Assembly: GCA_026708005.1 (NCBI GenBank)
Contig: JAPOVR010000032.1
Location: 123,121 to 187,120, forward strand
Reading direction: 5' to 3'
Length of the DNA: 64,000 bases
DNA from: Actinomycetes bacterium
GTDB taxonomy: Bacteria; Actinomycetota; Thermoleophilia; Gaiellales; Gaiellaceae
The notes under the pieces are model-generated. The model was not told the origin of the DNA and ran no database searches. It worked only from the letters and a program-made list of their open reading frames with translations. Shown piece by piece: positions 44,813 through 53,314 of the stretch. The position numbers were made by a program, and so were the translations under genes. Position 1 is the first letter of the stretch. Each line of letters starts with the position of its first letter.

Positions 44813-46543
44813 ATGACTGACAGAGAAGACCTCGCCCGAGCACAGCTCGAGCAGCGGCTCGACGCGGAGTGCGCGAAGCGCGGCATCACGCGCGGCCAGC
44901 TGATCAAGGGCGGCATGGGCTTCGCGACGGCCGTCGGCCTCGCAGGGCTCTTTGCCGCCTGCGGCGGCGAGAAGGCCGCACCGCCGGCGCCGAGCCCGGT
45001 GGAGCCCCCGCCAGCGCCTCCACCGCCGCCTGCACCCAGCCCGGCAGAGCCTGCCCCGGCACCCGTGCCGCCCCCAGCGCCTGCGCCTGCCGCGGATGAG
45101 CCCCGACGGGGCGGGCGGCTGCGAGTTGCCTGGACCGGCGAGGGAGCGGGTGAGAGCTTCGACCCAGGAGGCTTCGGCGGCGCGATCTTCGGCGGGCGCC
45201 AGATGCAGGTCTACGACCGCCTCGTCGAGATCAACGCCGAGATGAACGGCTACGAGATGGCCCTTGCCGAGTCGTTCGAGCCGAATGCGGACCTGACCGA
45301 GTGGACGATCCGGCTTCGGTCTGACGTGACCTGGCACGACGGCAGCGATTTCACCGCCGACGACGTCATCTACACGATCCAGCGCACTGCCGATGACCCG
45401 GCGCACGGCGGCAACATCTTCACGACGTTCATGGATGCGGCAAACATTAGGAAGATGGATCCGCTGACCCTCCGGATTCCGCTCACCCAGCCGATCGCCG
45501 ATCTGAGGGCCTTCTTCTTCAACCCATACGGCTCCTCGATCCAGCAGGCGAACGTCACCGACTTCACGAACCCCGTCGGCACGGGCCCATTCACCGTGGA
45601 GTCCTTCGATCCGGGTGTGTCGAACCTCTTCGTCCGGAATCCGAACTACTGGCGCGAAGGGCTTCCGTACGTTGATGAGCTGGAGTTCTTCTCGACTGAC
45701 GATGCGATCACGCGCCTGAACGCGCTGCTCGCAGGCGACATCGACGCCAGCTCCGAGCTCTCCTACGCCGTGGCTGCCGATGAGATAGACAAGGGCAACA
45801 TCCAGATTCTCACGTCGGAGACCGGCTCGGTGCTGAACATGCTGATGGCAGTCGATCTCGACCCGTTCACCGACAACCGGATCCGCCAGGCGTTCCGGCT
45901 CATGATGGATCGGCCCGCGCTGGTCGAGAACGTCCAGCTTGGGTTCGGCAACGTCGCCAACGACCTGCTCGGCAAGCCGGGCATGGCCTTCTACAACGAT
46001 ATGCTGCCGCAGCGGACACGGGATATCGAGCAGGCCCAGTTCCTCCTGAAGGAGGCCGATGCCGAGGGTCTCAAGGTCACGCTCGAAGCCAGCACCTGGG
46101 GCCCTGGGATGATCGAGATGGCCACGATCTTCGCCGAGCAGGCCAAGGACGCCGGCGTCACCGTCGAGGTCGTCAACACGCCCCCTGACACGTACTTCGC
46201 TGAGAAGTACTTGAACGTGGCATTCGGCACCTCGTCCGCCGGCGCCTACCCGATTCCGATCTGGTACCTGCTCCAGCACGCCACCGGCGGTATCTGGAAC
46301 GAGACCCACTGGGAGGTGCCCGCGTTCGACGAGCTTCTGTTCTCAGGGCTCGGAGAGTCCGATCCAGCGAAGGCCCAAGACTTCTACTTCGAGGCCCAGC
46401 GCATGCTCTGGGAGGAGGGCGGCTACATGATCTGGGGCAACGTCGCTTTCATCGATGGGCTTGCGAACAACGTCCGCGGCTGGAAGCCGAACGCGTTCCT
46501 GCCGTCGAACACCTACCGATACATGGAGTGGTGGCTCGTCTGA
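44813..46543 (+). CDS. ABC transporter substrate-binding lipoprotein, family 5
   Basis: 576 residues, ATG preceded by AAGGAGGA. The N-terminal region has about 28 residues ahead of a hydrophobic stretch ending in LAGLFAAC; Cys50 is the predicted lipidation site. A tether of about 45 residues consisting almost only of Pro, Ala and Glu follows. The family core begins at GGRLRVAWTGEG. Landmarks: RLRSDVTWHDGSDFTADDV, NPVGTGPFTVESFDPG, and FRLMMDRPALVEN. It binds the ligand at the outer membrane face and hands it to the two permeases that follow. The ligand is unknown, but the linked amidohydrolase suggests a nitrogen-containing ring or amide. Confidence 0.94.
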   Translation: MTDREDLARAQLEQRLDAECAKRGITRGQLIKGGMGFATAVGLAGLFAACGGEKAAPPAPSPVEPPPAPPPPPAPSPAEPAPAPVPPPAPAPAADEPRRGGRLRVAWTGEGAGESFDPGGFGGAIFGGRQMQVYDRLVEINAEMNGYEMALAESFEPNADLTEWTIRLRSDVTWHDGSDFTADDVIYTIQRTADDPAHGGNIFTTFMDAANIRKMDPLTLRIPLTQPIADLRAFFFNPYGSSIQQANVTDFTNPVGTGPFTVESFDPGVSNLFVRNPNYWREGLPYVDELEFFSTDDAITRLNALLAGDIDASSELSYAVAADEIDKGNIQILTSETGSVLNMLMAVDLDPFTDNRIRQAFRLMMDRPALVENVQLGFGNVANDLLGKPGMAFYNDMLPQRTRDIEQAQFLLKEADAEGLKVTLEASTWGPGMIEMATIFAEQAKDAGVTVEVVNTPPDTYFAEKYLNVAFGTSSAGAYPIPIWYLLQHATGGIWNETHWEVPAFDELLFSGLGESDPAKAQDFYFEAQRMLWEEGGYMIWGNVAFIDGLANNVRGWKPNAFLPSNTYRYMEWWLV

Positions 46544-46705
46544 TCGCCCCGGCATAGAAGCCACGAAGCACCTCCTCCCACCTGCGTCTCGATGCGCGGT
46601 CTGACGGACGTGTCGCGGGCAACCCGGATACCGCGGCGGGCACTCCGGCCGAGCAAGACGGTGAGAGCGGCCGGGTAGCTGGGCGTGCGCATCGTTCGCT
46701 CGCCG

Positions 46706-47671
46706 ATGACCCGCTATCTCTTCCGGCGGATCGGCGCGGGCATCCTGACGCTCTGGGTCGTCTCGATCCTAATCTTCATCGGAACCGAGGTCGTCCCAGG
46801 CGATGTCGCAACCGCGATCTTGGGCCGTAGCGCAACCCCGGAAGCGCTGGAGACCGTGCGCGAGCGGCTGGAGCTCGACCGGCCGGCAGCGGAGCGCTAC
46901 TGGGGCTGGTTCACGGGAGCGATCCAAGGCGACCTGGGCGAGTCGTCCGCACAGACGCTCGCCAGCGGCCGGGGAGCGCCCATGTGGCCCCTCATCTCGG
47001 GACGGCTCGAGAACAGCGCCATCCTGGCCGTCGCCACGATGATCCTCCTGATCCCGCTCGGCCTCGGCCTGGGCATCCTGGCAGCGATCCACGCCGGCCG
47101 CCGCCTGGACCACGGCATCTCGGCCGGCTCGCTCAGCGCCATGTCGCTGCCGGAGTTCGTGACGGGAGCGCTGCTCATACTCGTCTTCTCGGTATGGCTC
47201 GACCTGCTTCCGGGGGTGTCGCTCCTCTCGAGCGGAACGAGCCCGCTCGGGCGGCCCGAGATTCTCGTGCTGCCGGTTATCACGCTGCTCTTGGTCTCGC
47301 TCGCACACACGATTCGCATGATCCGAGCCGGAATGATCGAGGTCCTCGACTCCCAGTACATCGAGATGGCGCGCCTCAGCGGGCACCCCGAGCATCGGAT
47401 CGTCCGCCGACACGCGCTTCGCAATGCACTCGCCCCCACAGTGATGGTGATCGCGCTCACGGTTCAATGGCTCGTCGGAGGAATCATCGTCACCGAGGTC
47501 GTCTTCGGCTATCCGGGCCTGGGCCAGGCGATGGTCCAGTCCGTTGAGAGTCGAGACGTGGGCTTCGTGCAGAGCGTCGCCATGCTGATCGCAACCATCT
47601 ACGTGGCGTTGAACATCATCGCCGACCTCCTGGTGGTCTTTCTCATCCCGAAGCTCCGGACGGCGCCGTGA
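46706..47671 (+). CDS. ABC transporter permease, DppB/OppB type
   Basis: About 321 residues from ATG 46706, at the usual family start MTRYLFRRIGAGILTLWVVS; GTG 46685 would add seven residues. Six predicted membrane segments. The coupling loop is EMARLSGHPEHRIVRRHALRN and the membrane end is VVTEV-type text (IIVTEVVFGYPGLG). Compared with the DppB-like proteins at 1194 and 57054 the sequence is clearly diverged, so the systems are not recent duplicates. The last codons overlap the GTG of the next permease gene (GTGA). Confidence 0.92.
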   Translation: MTRYLFRRIGAGILTLWVVSILIFIGTEVVPGDVATAILGRSATPEALETVRERLELDRPAAERYWGWFTGAIQGDLGESSAQTLASGRGAPMWPLISGRLENSAILAVATMILLIPLGLGLGILAAIHAGRRLDHGISAGSLSAMSLPEFVTGALLILVFSVWLDLLPGVSLLSSGTSPLGRPEILVLPVITLLLVSLAHTIRMIRAGMIEVLDSQYIEMARLSGHPEHRIVRRHALRNALAPTVMVIALTVQWLVGGIIVTEVVFGYPGLGQAMVQSVESRDVGFVQSVAMLIATIYVALNIIADLLVVFLIPKLRTAP

Positions 47672-48525
47672 GCGTGAGCACACGTTCCGCCGAGCGAGCA
47701 AGCCGCTGGCAGTTTGCGGCCTCGTGGCCAACCCGCGTCGGGCTCGCCGGCATCGTCGTGATCCTCGTGATCGCGTTCTTCGGTCCGTTTGCCTCGCCTC
47801 ACTCGCCTTCCGAGATCGTCGGTCCGCCGTTCCGGGGCGTGGGCTGGGAGACGCCCCTTGGTACCGACCACCTCGGACGCGATGTCCTCAGCCGTGTCCT
47901 CTGGGGCGGCAGGAGCCTGATCGGGCTGGCGGTGGCAGCCACTGCCGCCGCATACCTCATCGGAATCCCGATCGGGCTCGTCGCAGGCTACTCCCGCTCC
48001 TACGCCGACCCAATCCTCATGCGGACGATGGACGTTCTCCTGGCGTTCCCGCCGTTGCTCTTCCTGCTCGTCCTCGTGACCGGCACGGGACCAGGCTCGG
48101 TCGCGCTCATCGCCGGAGCCGCCCTCGTCAACCTCCCGGGGACTGCCCGCATCGTGCGGGCGGCAACGATCGAAGTGTCGGTCCGTGGCTACGTCGAGGC
48201 CGCTGTCGCTCGGGGCGAGCGGATGCCCTCGGTGCTGGGCAGGGAGATCGTTCCGAACATCACGGGCCCGCTGCTTGCCGACGTGGGCGTACGCCTGACC
48301 CTCTCGATCCTCCTGATCGCGGCCGTCACGTTCCTCGGGCTCGGCCCTCCGCCCCCGGCTGCGAACTGGGCCCTGATGATCAACGAGAACCGCGCCGGCA
48401 TCACGATCCAGCCCTGGGTGATCGTCGTGCCTGCGCTGCTCATCGCGATTCTCACCATCGCCGTCAACCTCGTGGCGGACGCAGTCGCACGCAGCCGGGG
48501 CATCTCAATCGTCGAGCCGCAATAG
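47668..48525 (+). CDS. ABC transporter permease, DppC/OppC type
   Basis: 285 residues from GTG 47668, overlapping the preceding stop by four bases. It shows the family landmark GTDHLGRDVLSRVLWGG near residue 70 and the coupling loop AAVARGERMPSVLGREIVPN. The late motif is LGLGPPPPAANWALMI in place of the more common QPPTPEWG. Last transporter gene of this system, completing binding protein, two permeases and (upstream) the fused ATPase. Confidence 0.92.
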   Translation: MSVSTRSAERASRWQFAASWPTRVGLAGIVVILVIAFFGPFASPHSPSEIVGPPFRGVGWETPLGTDHLGRDVLSRVLWGGRSLIGLAVAATAAAYLIGIPIGLVAGYSRSYADPILMRTMDVLLAFPPLLFLLVLVTGTGPGSVALIAGAALVNLPGTARIVRAATIEVSVRGYVEAAVARGERMPSVLGREIVPNITGPLLADVGVRLTLSILLIAAVTFLGLGPPPPAANWALMINENRAGITIQPWVIVVPALLIAILTIAVNLVADAVARSRGISIVEPQ

Positions 48526-48544
48526 CGGCCAAGGAGAACGCGCG

Positions 48545-48622
48545 GTGACCAGGGAATCGGCAACGTCCGCACTGAAGGGACTGCCGGTGAGTGCACGTAG
48601 GTCGGTCACGACCAGCCGCTGA
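48545..48622 (+). CDS. Very short ORF after the permease operon, possibly the start of a lost gene
   Basis: AAGGAG precedes GTG 48545, which opens a 25-codon frame (MTRESATSALKGLPVSARRS and five more) ending at TGA 48622. A second frame just downstream gives EIVGFAEGIAGTAVELAGP, which has protein-like composition. The most economical reading is the 5' remnant of a further operon gene broken by a frameshift and truncation. A chance ORF is possible. Confidence 0.3.
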   Translation: MTRESATSALKGLPVSARRSVTTSR

Positions 48623-48751
48623 CTGAGATCGTGGGCTTCGCCGAAGGCATTGCCGGAACAGCGGTGGAGCTGGCCGGCCCCACCGCGACGTCGAGCGGAC
48701 GAGCGTGACGAAGGGCCCCTGCCGTCTCGCCGCAGCTGGCGGGCGCCGCAC

Positions 48752-48778
48752 CTCAGTGACCATCAGTACATCACTGAG
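48752..48778. terminator. Hairpin at the end of the acetyltransferase gene
   Basis: CTCAGTGA and TCACTGAG form a perfect eight-base stem with an eleven-base loop that contains the TGA of the minus-strand acetyltransferase gene (48763-48765). It stands between converging genes and is less GC-rich than its surroundings. Confidence 0.4.
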
Positions 48779-49620
48779 GGAAACCACGATCCCGCCGGCC
48801 GACGGTAGAAACCACGCGCCATCAGGGTCATTGGCTTGAGGAGCCGAAGGCGCTGGCCAAGGCACCAGCGCAGCGTGTCGGCCCGCCTGGTCGGGACGAG
48901 CAAGCCGATCGGATCGGAGACAGCGTCATAGACACCGAGCACCAGTGCCCTCATGTCGGCCTCGCCGCGGGCGACCGCGTGGCCGAAGAGGTTGAAACCG
49001 GACGTGTACGAGACAACCCGCCCAGCTCGCGTCGCAACGAGAGCCGTCCGAGCCGCCACCGCGTCCGCCAGCTCACCTCGACGATGCTCGCCAAGGAGCT
49101 CATGGCAGAGGCTCGCGCAGGCGTCGAGGTCAGCGACCTCGGCGGGGCGTACCTCCACGCCGGCGACGGGCCCGCTGGCGGGCCTGCCCTCGACGAAGAC
49201 CAACGCCTCCTTCACGTCAAAGCCAAGCGATGCGTAGAGCGCCAGCGACCTGACGTTGTAAGCATCCTGCGTGAGGCGGACACCGCGCACCCGCCCGCAG
49301 CGCCCGAGGACGGCTTCGCTGAGGAGCCGACCGATTCCACGCCCCTGCACACGAGGATCGACAGCCGTCGGCCCGACACCTCGAATCGCGTCGCGCTCAT
49401 CGAGGAAGTTACAGCCGACGACCCGCCCATCTTTCTCGGCGAGGACGCCAGCGATCAGCGGGTGGTGGAGCAGGGGACGGGTTAGCTCGACCGCCTCTAC
49501 CACGGACGCGAAGTCCCGTGGAAACCCGTGCTGCTCGTCAAGCTGGGTAAAGGCAGCGAAGATGACCTGGCTGCACTCCTCGAGGTCGTCCGGTGTCGCC
49601 TCGCGAAGCTCGACGCCCAT
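48763..49620 (-). CDS. GNAT family N-acetyltransferase, two-domain
   Basis: 285 residues or fewer from ATG 49620. The first half is a GNAT domain: MGVELREATPDDLEECSQVI, the conserved AVDPRVQGRGIGRLL acetyl-CoA pyrophosphate loop near residue 95, and AYNVRSLALYASLGF. The second half (from GVEVRPAEVADLDACASLCH) repeats the start of a GNAT domain but lacks a clear Q/R-x-x-G-x-G/A loop, so it is probably a degenerate second domain as in other double GNATs. Substrate unknown. It is not obviously part of either neighbouring operon: the converging permease operon ends 240 bases away. Confidence 0.85.
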   Translation of the reverse strand: MGVELREATPDDLEECSQVIFAAFTQLDEQHGFPRDFASVVEAVELTRPLLHHPLIAGVLAEKDGRVVGCNFLDERDAIRGVGPTAVDPRVQGRGIGRLLSEAVLGRCGRVRGVRLTQDAYNVRSLALYASLGFDVKEALVFVEGRPASGPVAGVEVRPAEVADLDACASLCHELLGEHRRGELADAVAARTALVATRAGRVVSYTSGFNLFGHAVARGEADMRALVLGVYDAVSDPIGLLVPTRRADTLRWCLGQRLRLLKPMTLMARGFYRRPAGSWFPSVMY

Positions 49621-50116
49621 GGGCGCGGATGCTAGCCGCGCCACCGATCGCGCGTGAGCCTGTCCTCGTGGCTCGAGAGCGTCTGCACACGAGCCGTTTC
49701 GAGCCCGGGGCCGCCCCAACAATCGCTCGCCGCTGCCGCCTCAGACCCGCTGCGGTCGGCGGAGCTCGATTGGGGCGGGGAGATTCGGGTACCGCCCGGC
49801 AGCCGCGTCTACACGACCCCGGCCTCGGCCTGCCAACGGCTCGCCATTCGCAAGAGGCGGGGGTCGTCGCGGCCCTGCAAGCGGTTTGCTTTCCACAAAG
49901 AATGCCAAGCTTCGTCTCGCCCGTATCAGGCCGCTGCCGCAGCGGCATCCGGGCGACGGACGAACGATGGGCCGAAGCGCCGTAACCCGCGTCGTGCAAC
50001 CGCCTTGCCGTGTGGCAGAATACGGCAGCGATCGGTCGCGGGCGCGCCATGTGAAGAACGGGCTTCGCCGTCAACCGAGCAGGCGCAACAACCAACCAAC
50101 TTGAAGAGGAGGAACC
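49621..50116. other. Intergenic stretch without recognised gene
   Basis: About 500 bases between the divergent starts of the acetyltransferase and repeat-protein genes. No convincing coding sequence. Open frames are arginine- and proline-rich on both strands. Any promoter for the repeat protein should lie in the last 150 bases, but no clear -35/-10 pair could be singled out. Confidence 0.45.
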
Positions 50117-50683
50117 ATGCTCGACAAGGTCATCAACGAGGCGAAGAACGCCGTCGTCGCGGCCATCAAGGCCGGTGAGGACATCGTTACGACGCTTCGT
50201 ACCTCGGTGAAGAACGTGGTTGTCGGGACGGTGAAGGACACCGGCGAGGTCACATCCGCCACGGTGGATGCCGTCTCCGACGTCGCCTCCGGGGCGATCC
50301 AGGGCGCCTCCGAGGTCGGCACCAGCACAATCGAGGCAGCCTCCTCAGTCGCCGCGAGCACGGTGCAGGGTGTCGGCGAGGTCGGCGGGAACGTCGTCGA
50401 CGCGACACAGAAGGCCGTCAGCGGCACGATCCTCGGCGCCAAGGAAGCCGGCACAGACCTCGGAGAGACCGCGGTCGCAGCAGTCCAGGGAGCAACGAAG
50501 GCCGCCGGCGATCTCGGGGCCAACGTCAGCGACGCCACCAAGGCCGCCGTCGTCGGAGCCGTCGACGCAGCCAACGAGATCGGCGGCAAAGGCGGCCAGG
50601 CCATCAAAGACGCCCTCCGCGGCACCGCCGCCATCCCCCGCGAGATCGTCGACTCCGCACTCGGCAAAAACGCCGAGAAGTAG
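50117..50683 (+). CDS. Amphipathic 22-residue-repeat protein (LEA/apolipoprotein-like)
   Basis: 188 residues, ATG preceded by AGAGGAGGAACC, a strong binding site. No signal peptide, no Cys, no Trp. After a helical lead (MLDKVINEAKNAVVAAIKAG) the residues 63-146 form four successive units starting GASEVG, GVGEVG, GAKEAG and GATKAAG, with lengths 22, 22, 18 and 22. Twenty-two is two 11-residue helical turns. The units alternate Ala/Val/Ile faces with Thr/Ser/Asp/Lys faces, as in late-embryogenesis proteins, phasin-like and lipid-droplet coats. It could coat membranes, polyhydroxyalkanoate or lipid granules, or protect against drying. A monocistronic gene with a clear terminator. No named family was recognised. 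Confidence 0.8.
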   Translation: MLDKVINEAKNAVVAAIKAGEDIVTTLRTSVKNVVVGTVKDTGEVTSATVDAVSDVASGAIQGASEVGTSTIEAASSVAASTVQGVGEVGGNVVDATQKAVSGTILGAKEAGTDLGETAVAAVQGATKAAGDLGANVSDATKAAVVGAVDAANEIGGKGGQAIKDALRGTAAIPREIVDSALGKNAEK

Positions 50684-50720
50684 CCCGGCCGCGGTAGCCA
50701 AGCAGCGGCTGCGATCAAAC

Positions 50721-50747
50721 GAGCGGGGCCTCTGAGGCCCCGCTCGT
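50721..50747 (+). terminator. Rho-independent-type terminator of the repeat-protein gene
   Basis: CGAGCGGGGCC and GGCCCCGCTCG are exact complements (11 bp) around the five-base loop TCTGA, located 38 bases after the stop. A short TCGTTCG follows in place of a T run, which is common in high-GC genomes. The best terminator in the window. Confidence 0.75.
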
Positions 50748-50792
50748 CGTTCGCGGCGGCGGCCAAGCGGCGCTCCCGGTGCCCGCCGCGCA

Positions 50793-50825
50793 CGCGCCTG
50801 GAGGGATTCGAACCCCCGACCCGCG
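50793..50825 (-). tRNA. 3' fragment of a tRNA gene (acceptor and T arm only)
   Basis: Read on the minus strand, the segment gives a seventeen-base T arm GGGGGTTCGAATCCCTC followed by CAGGCGC and a discriminator G, exactly the last third of a tRNA. A 5' acceptor strand GCGCCTG would be needed 50 to 65 bases upstream but is absent, and the anticodon arm cannot be folded. It is therefore a fragment, not a working gene. Such 3' ends are left where integrating elements recombine at tRNA genes. The acceptor sequence would fit an arginine tRNA, but identity is not certain. Confidence 0.6.
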
Positions 50826-51264
50826 GCTGAGGGTGTAGGAGGTTGGCTCGGTCGGTCTCAACCAGCCCGCCACAGCCTTTGCAAAACCCTGCGCGCGACA
50901 AGCGCGTCGGACCGAGGAGCAGATCAGCAGGCGTGTTGGCGCCTGCAGCTCTGTCGCGGGCCTCTCCCGTCCTGAGCACGGCGACCCACGAGAGCTGCCC
51001 GACACACCGAGAAGGTTCGCACCTGCCTGGACGCTGGTGCTTCTCTCTCGACGCCCACTACAGTCTCTCATCGACGTGCACCGACCGGCACGATGTTCCC
51101 GTTGACACGCTCCGATACAGTACGAGACGTCCGACGCGAACGATTGCGGGAGGGCCCCGAGGGCAGGCAGAGACAGGCTCGCAGAAGCTGGATCTGGCGG
51201 TGCGGGTCAAATTGTCGAGCCGCGGCCCGAGAGGTCCAACAACAACGGAGGAAACGGAGGATTC
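50826..51264. other. Intergenic stretch beside the tRNA fragment
   Basis: No coding sequence is supported. A minus-strand open frame runs through the tRNA fragment but is a product of it (LSRGSGVRIPPGA is a translation of the T arm region). A TTGACA at 51102-51107 has no partner at the correct spacing. Confidence 0.4.
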
Positions 51265-51834
51265 GTGCTGATCTATGCACCAACTCGAACCGAGATCCCG
51301 GAGGATCTGACGTACCTCTATGACCGAGCGGATGAACGGGCTGGAGTCACCGACTACATCACCGCGCTCGCCAATGCACCCGAGATCCTCAGGTGGTACT
51401 ACGACACGTTCGACAAGAACTTTATGCACGGGGGTCGTGTCGACGTTCGGATCAAGGAGCTCGTACGCCTCCGGCTCTCGATGACGCACGGGTGCGCGTT
51501 CTGCAACAAGTGGAACACAATCGATGCTCTGGCCACGGGCATCTCACAGGAGCAGATCGACGCGCTGGGACCGTGGCCCGATGAGATTGACACCGATGTC
51601 TTCTCGCCGGCCGAGGCGGCAGCCATGCGGTACGCAGATCAGATTGTCCTCCCTAATATGCACGGCTACCTCGACGACGAGCTCTACGCTGAGCTCAAGA
51701 CCCATTTCGATGACGCCGAGATCGTCGAGTTGGGGGTCGTCATGGCGGTTCTGACCGGATTCACGAAGTGGATGCTCGTCTGTGACATGGTGCCCAAGGA
51801 AGACAACTGCCCGATCAACCCGGTCGGCGCCTAA
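51265..51834 (+). CDS. Carboxymuconolactone decarboxylase/AhpD family protein
   Basis: 189 residues, GTG 51265 preceded by GGAAACGGAGGA. All-alpha AhpD-like fold with the redox motif H-G-C-A-F-C (Cys-x2-Cys, near residues 75-80) inside LRLSMTHGCAFCNKWN, followed by AADAI-type helices (FSPAEAAAMRYADQIVL). Proteins of this sort are disulfide-linked peroxidase reductants or gamma-carboxymuconolactone decarboxylase relatives; the C-x2-C favours the redox type. It lies 43 bases ahead of a class III aminotransferase gene on the same strand, so the two were probably one operon. Confidence 0.9.
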   Translation: MLIYAPTRTEIPEDLTYLYDRADERAGVTDYITALANAPEILRWYYDTFDKNFMHGGRVDVRIKELVRLRLSMTHGCAFCNKWNTIDALATGISQEQIDALGPWPDEIDTDVFSPAEAAAMRYADQIVLPNMHGYLDDELYAELKTHFDDAEIVELGVVMAVLTGFTKWMLVCDMVPKEDNCPINPVGA

Positions 51835-51877
51835 GCGGTTCTCTCAAGCCCTCCTCCCGAGCGGAAGGAGCGGCCAG

Positions 51878-53274
51878 ATGGATCAGGCGCCCTCCCTCGA
51901 GGCAATCATCGCCGCCGACAAGGCGCAGATTCATCCTTTCGACGATCTGAGCAAGCCGATCAGACAGCTCGATGTCTACGTGCGGGCGAGGAGTGCTATC
52001 TCTCTTACATCCAGGGCCGGAAGTTCTTCGATGCGATGGGAGGAATCTGGTGCGTGAACATCGGCTATGGCCGTGCAGAGATGGCCGAGGCGATCGCCGA
52101 TCAGATCAAGCAGCTCTCCTACGGCTCCACGTTCTGGGATAAGACAACGATCCCAGCCGCCCAACTCGCTGACAAGCTCGCTCAGCTGGCGCCAGCGCAG
52201 TTGAACCATGTCGTGTTTGCCCAGGGTGGCTCGACTGGAGTCGATACCGCGATACGGCTCGCTCACTACTACTTCCAGCGGCTCGGACAGCACAGCAAGA
52301 AGAAGATCATCGCCTTCGGGGATGCCTACCACGGCGGCACCCTGCTCGCATCGACGCTGACCGGATACGAGCACAACCGAACGGCATTCCACGTCATCGA
52401 CGACCTCGTCGACCACATTCCCACGCCGAACGCCTACCGGCGCGCGGATGGGCTGAGCGACCTCGATTTTCGCGAGGCGTGTGTGGCCGAGCTCGAGCAC
52501 AAGATCGTCGAGCTGGGCCCCGAGAACGTCGCCTGCTGCATCATGGAGCCGATTCTCGGTACCGCCCGGCTGCGTGGTACCACCGCCCGGTTACCACCGG
52601 CGGGCGGCCCAGGTATGCGCCCAGTACGACGTGCTCTCCATCGCGGATGAGGTCGCGACGGCGTTCGGGCGTCTTGGCAAGTTCTTTGCCTCGGAGGCCG
52701 TCTCGAAGTCGTGCCGGACATCCTCATCTGCGCGAAGGGGCTGACCTCGGGCTACATCCCCCTTTCAGCGACCCTGTTTCGTGATGAGCTCTGGGACGTG
52801 ATGAGCTCCCCGAAGGGCGGCGAGTCAGTCTTCGCGCACGGCTTCACGTACTCCGGCCATCCGGTGGCCTGCGCTGCCGCGTTGGCGAACATCGGCATCA
52901 TGGAGCGGGAGGACACCTGCGCTCACGTGAAGACAGTCGGCGCGCTGTTCGAACGGGAGCTCGCGCAGCTGAGCGACTGCCCTCTCGTGGGGGACGTGCG
53001 CGGCAGGCACCTGATGCTGGCCCTCGAGCTCGTTGCCGACAAGGACACGAAACAGAGCTTTGCCCTCTCGGTGGGCGCCGACAAGCGGATTGAGGCAGAG
53101 TGCAAAAAGCGCGGGCTCATCGTCCGACCGCATCGCAATCCGGGAGACCTGATCGTGCTCTCGCCACCTCTCGCGATGACCGAGGCCGATGCCAAGTGGG
53201 TGGCGGCTGTGTTGCGAGAGAGCATCGAGGCGGCGATAGCCCCGATCATCGAGGAGCAGCCGGTCCACGTGTAA
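51878..53274 (+). pseudogene. Class III aminotransferase, three single-base frameshifts
   Basis: Starts at ATG 51878 with GGAAGGAG upstream. Frames change near 52010 (before EECYLSYIQGRKFFDAMGG), near 52575 (into VVPPPGYHRRAAQVCAQYD) and near 52700 (into VPDILICAKGLTSGY). Each is explained by one base: loss at GGG, gain at CCC, and loss at GTC. Corrected, it is an approximately 465-residue beta-alanine/omega-amino acid type aminotransferase. Cofactor residues are intact: SIADEVATAFGR (Asp) and CAKGLTSGY (Lys). The C-terminus EEQPVHV is normal. Whether this is decay or consensus error is undecided. It follows the AhpD-like gene. Confidence 0.85.
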
Positions 53275-53314
53275 GCCTGCGGCATCCCACCGGCTGCGGT
53301 CGCCGACGCACGGA

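Noticed and set aside
44687..46309. 540-codon minus-strand frame opposite the binding-protein gene
   Set aside because: It is the antisense shadow of a gene with lipobox and family 5 motifs; no family text of its own.
46769..47731. 320-codon minus-strand frame opposite the DppB-like permease
   Set aside because: Rich in His, Asp and Arg with no membrane segments, the mirror of hydrophobic codons on the other strand.
50793..50885. Complete tRNA gene on the minus strand
   Set aside because: Acceptor 3' strand and T arm are perfect, but no matching 5' acceptor strand, D arm or anticodon arm can be found upstream.
51102..51130. Promoter before the AhpD-like gene based on TTGACA
   Set aside because: No -10 like hexamer occurs at 16-19 bases from it; the nearest candidates are at 8 and 13 bases.
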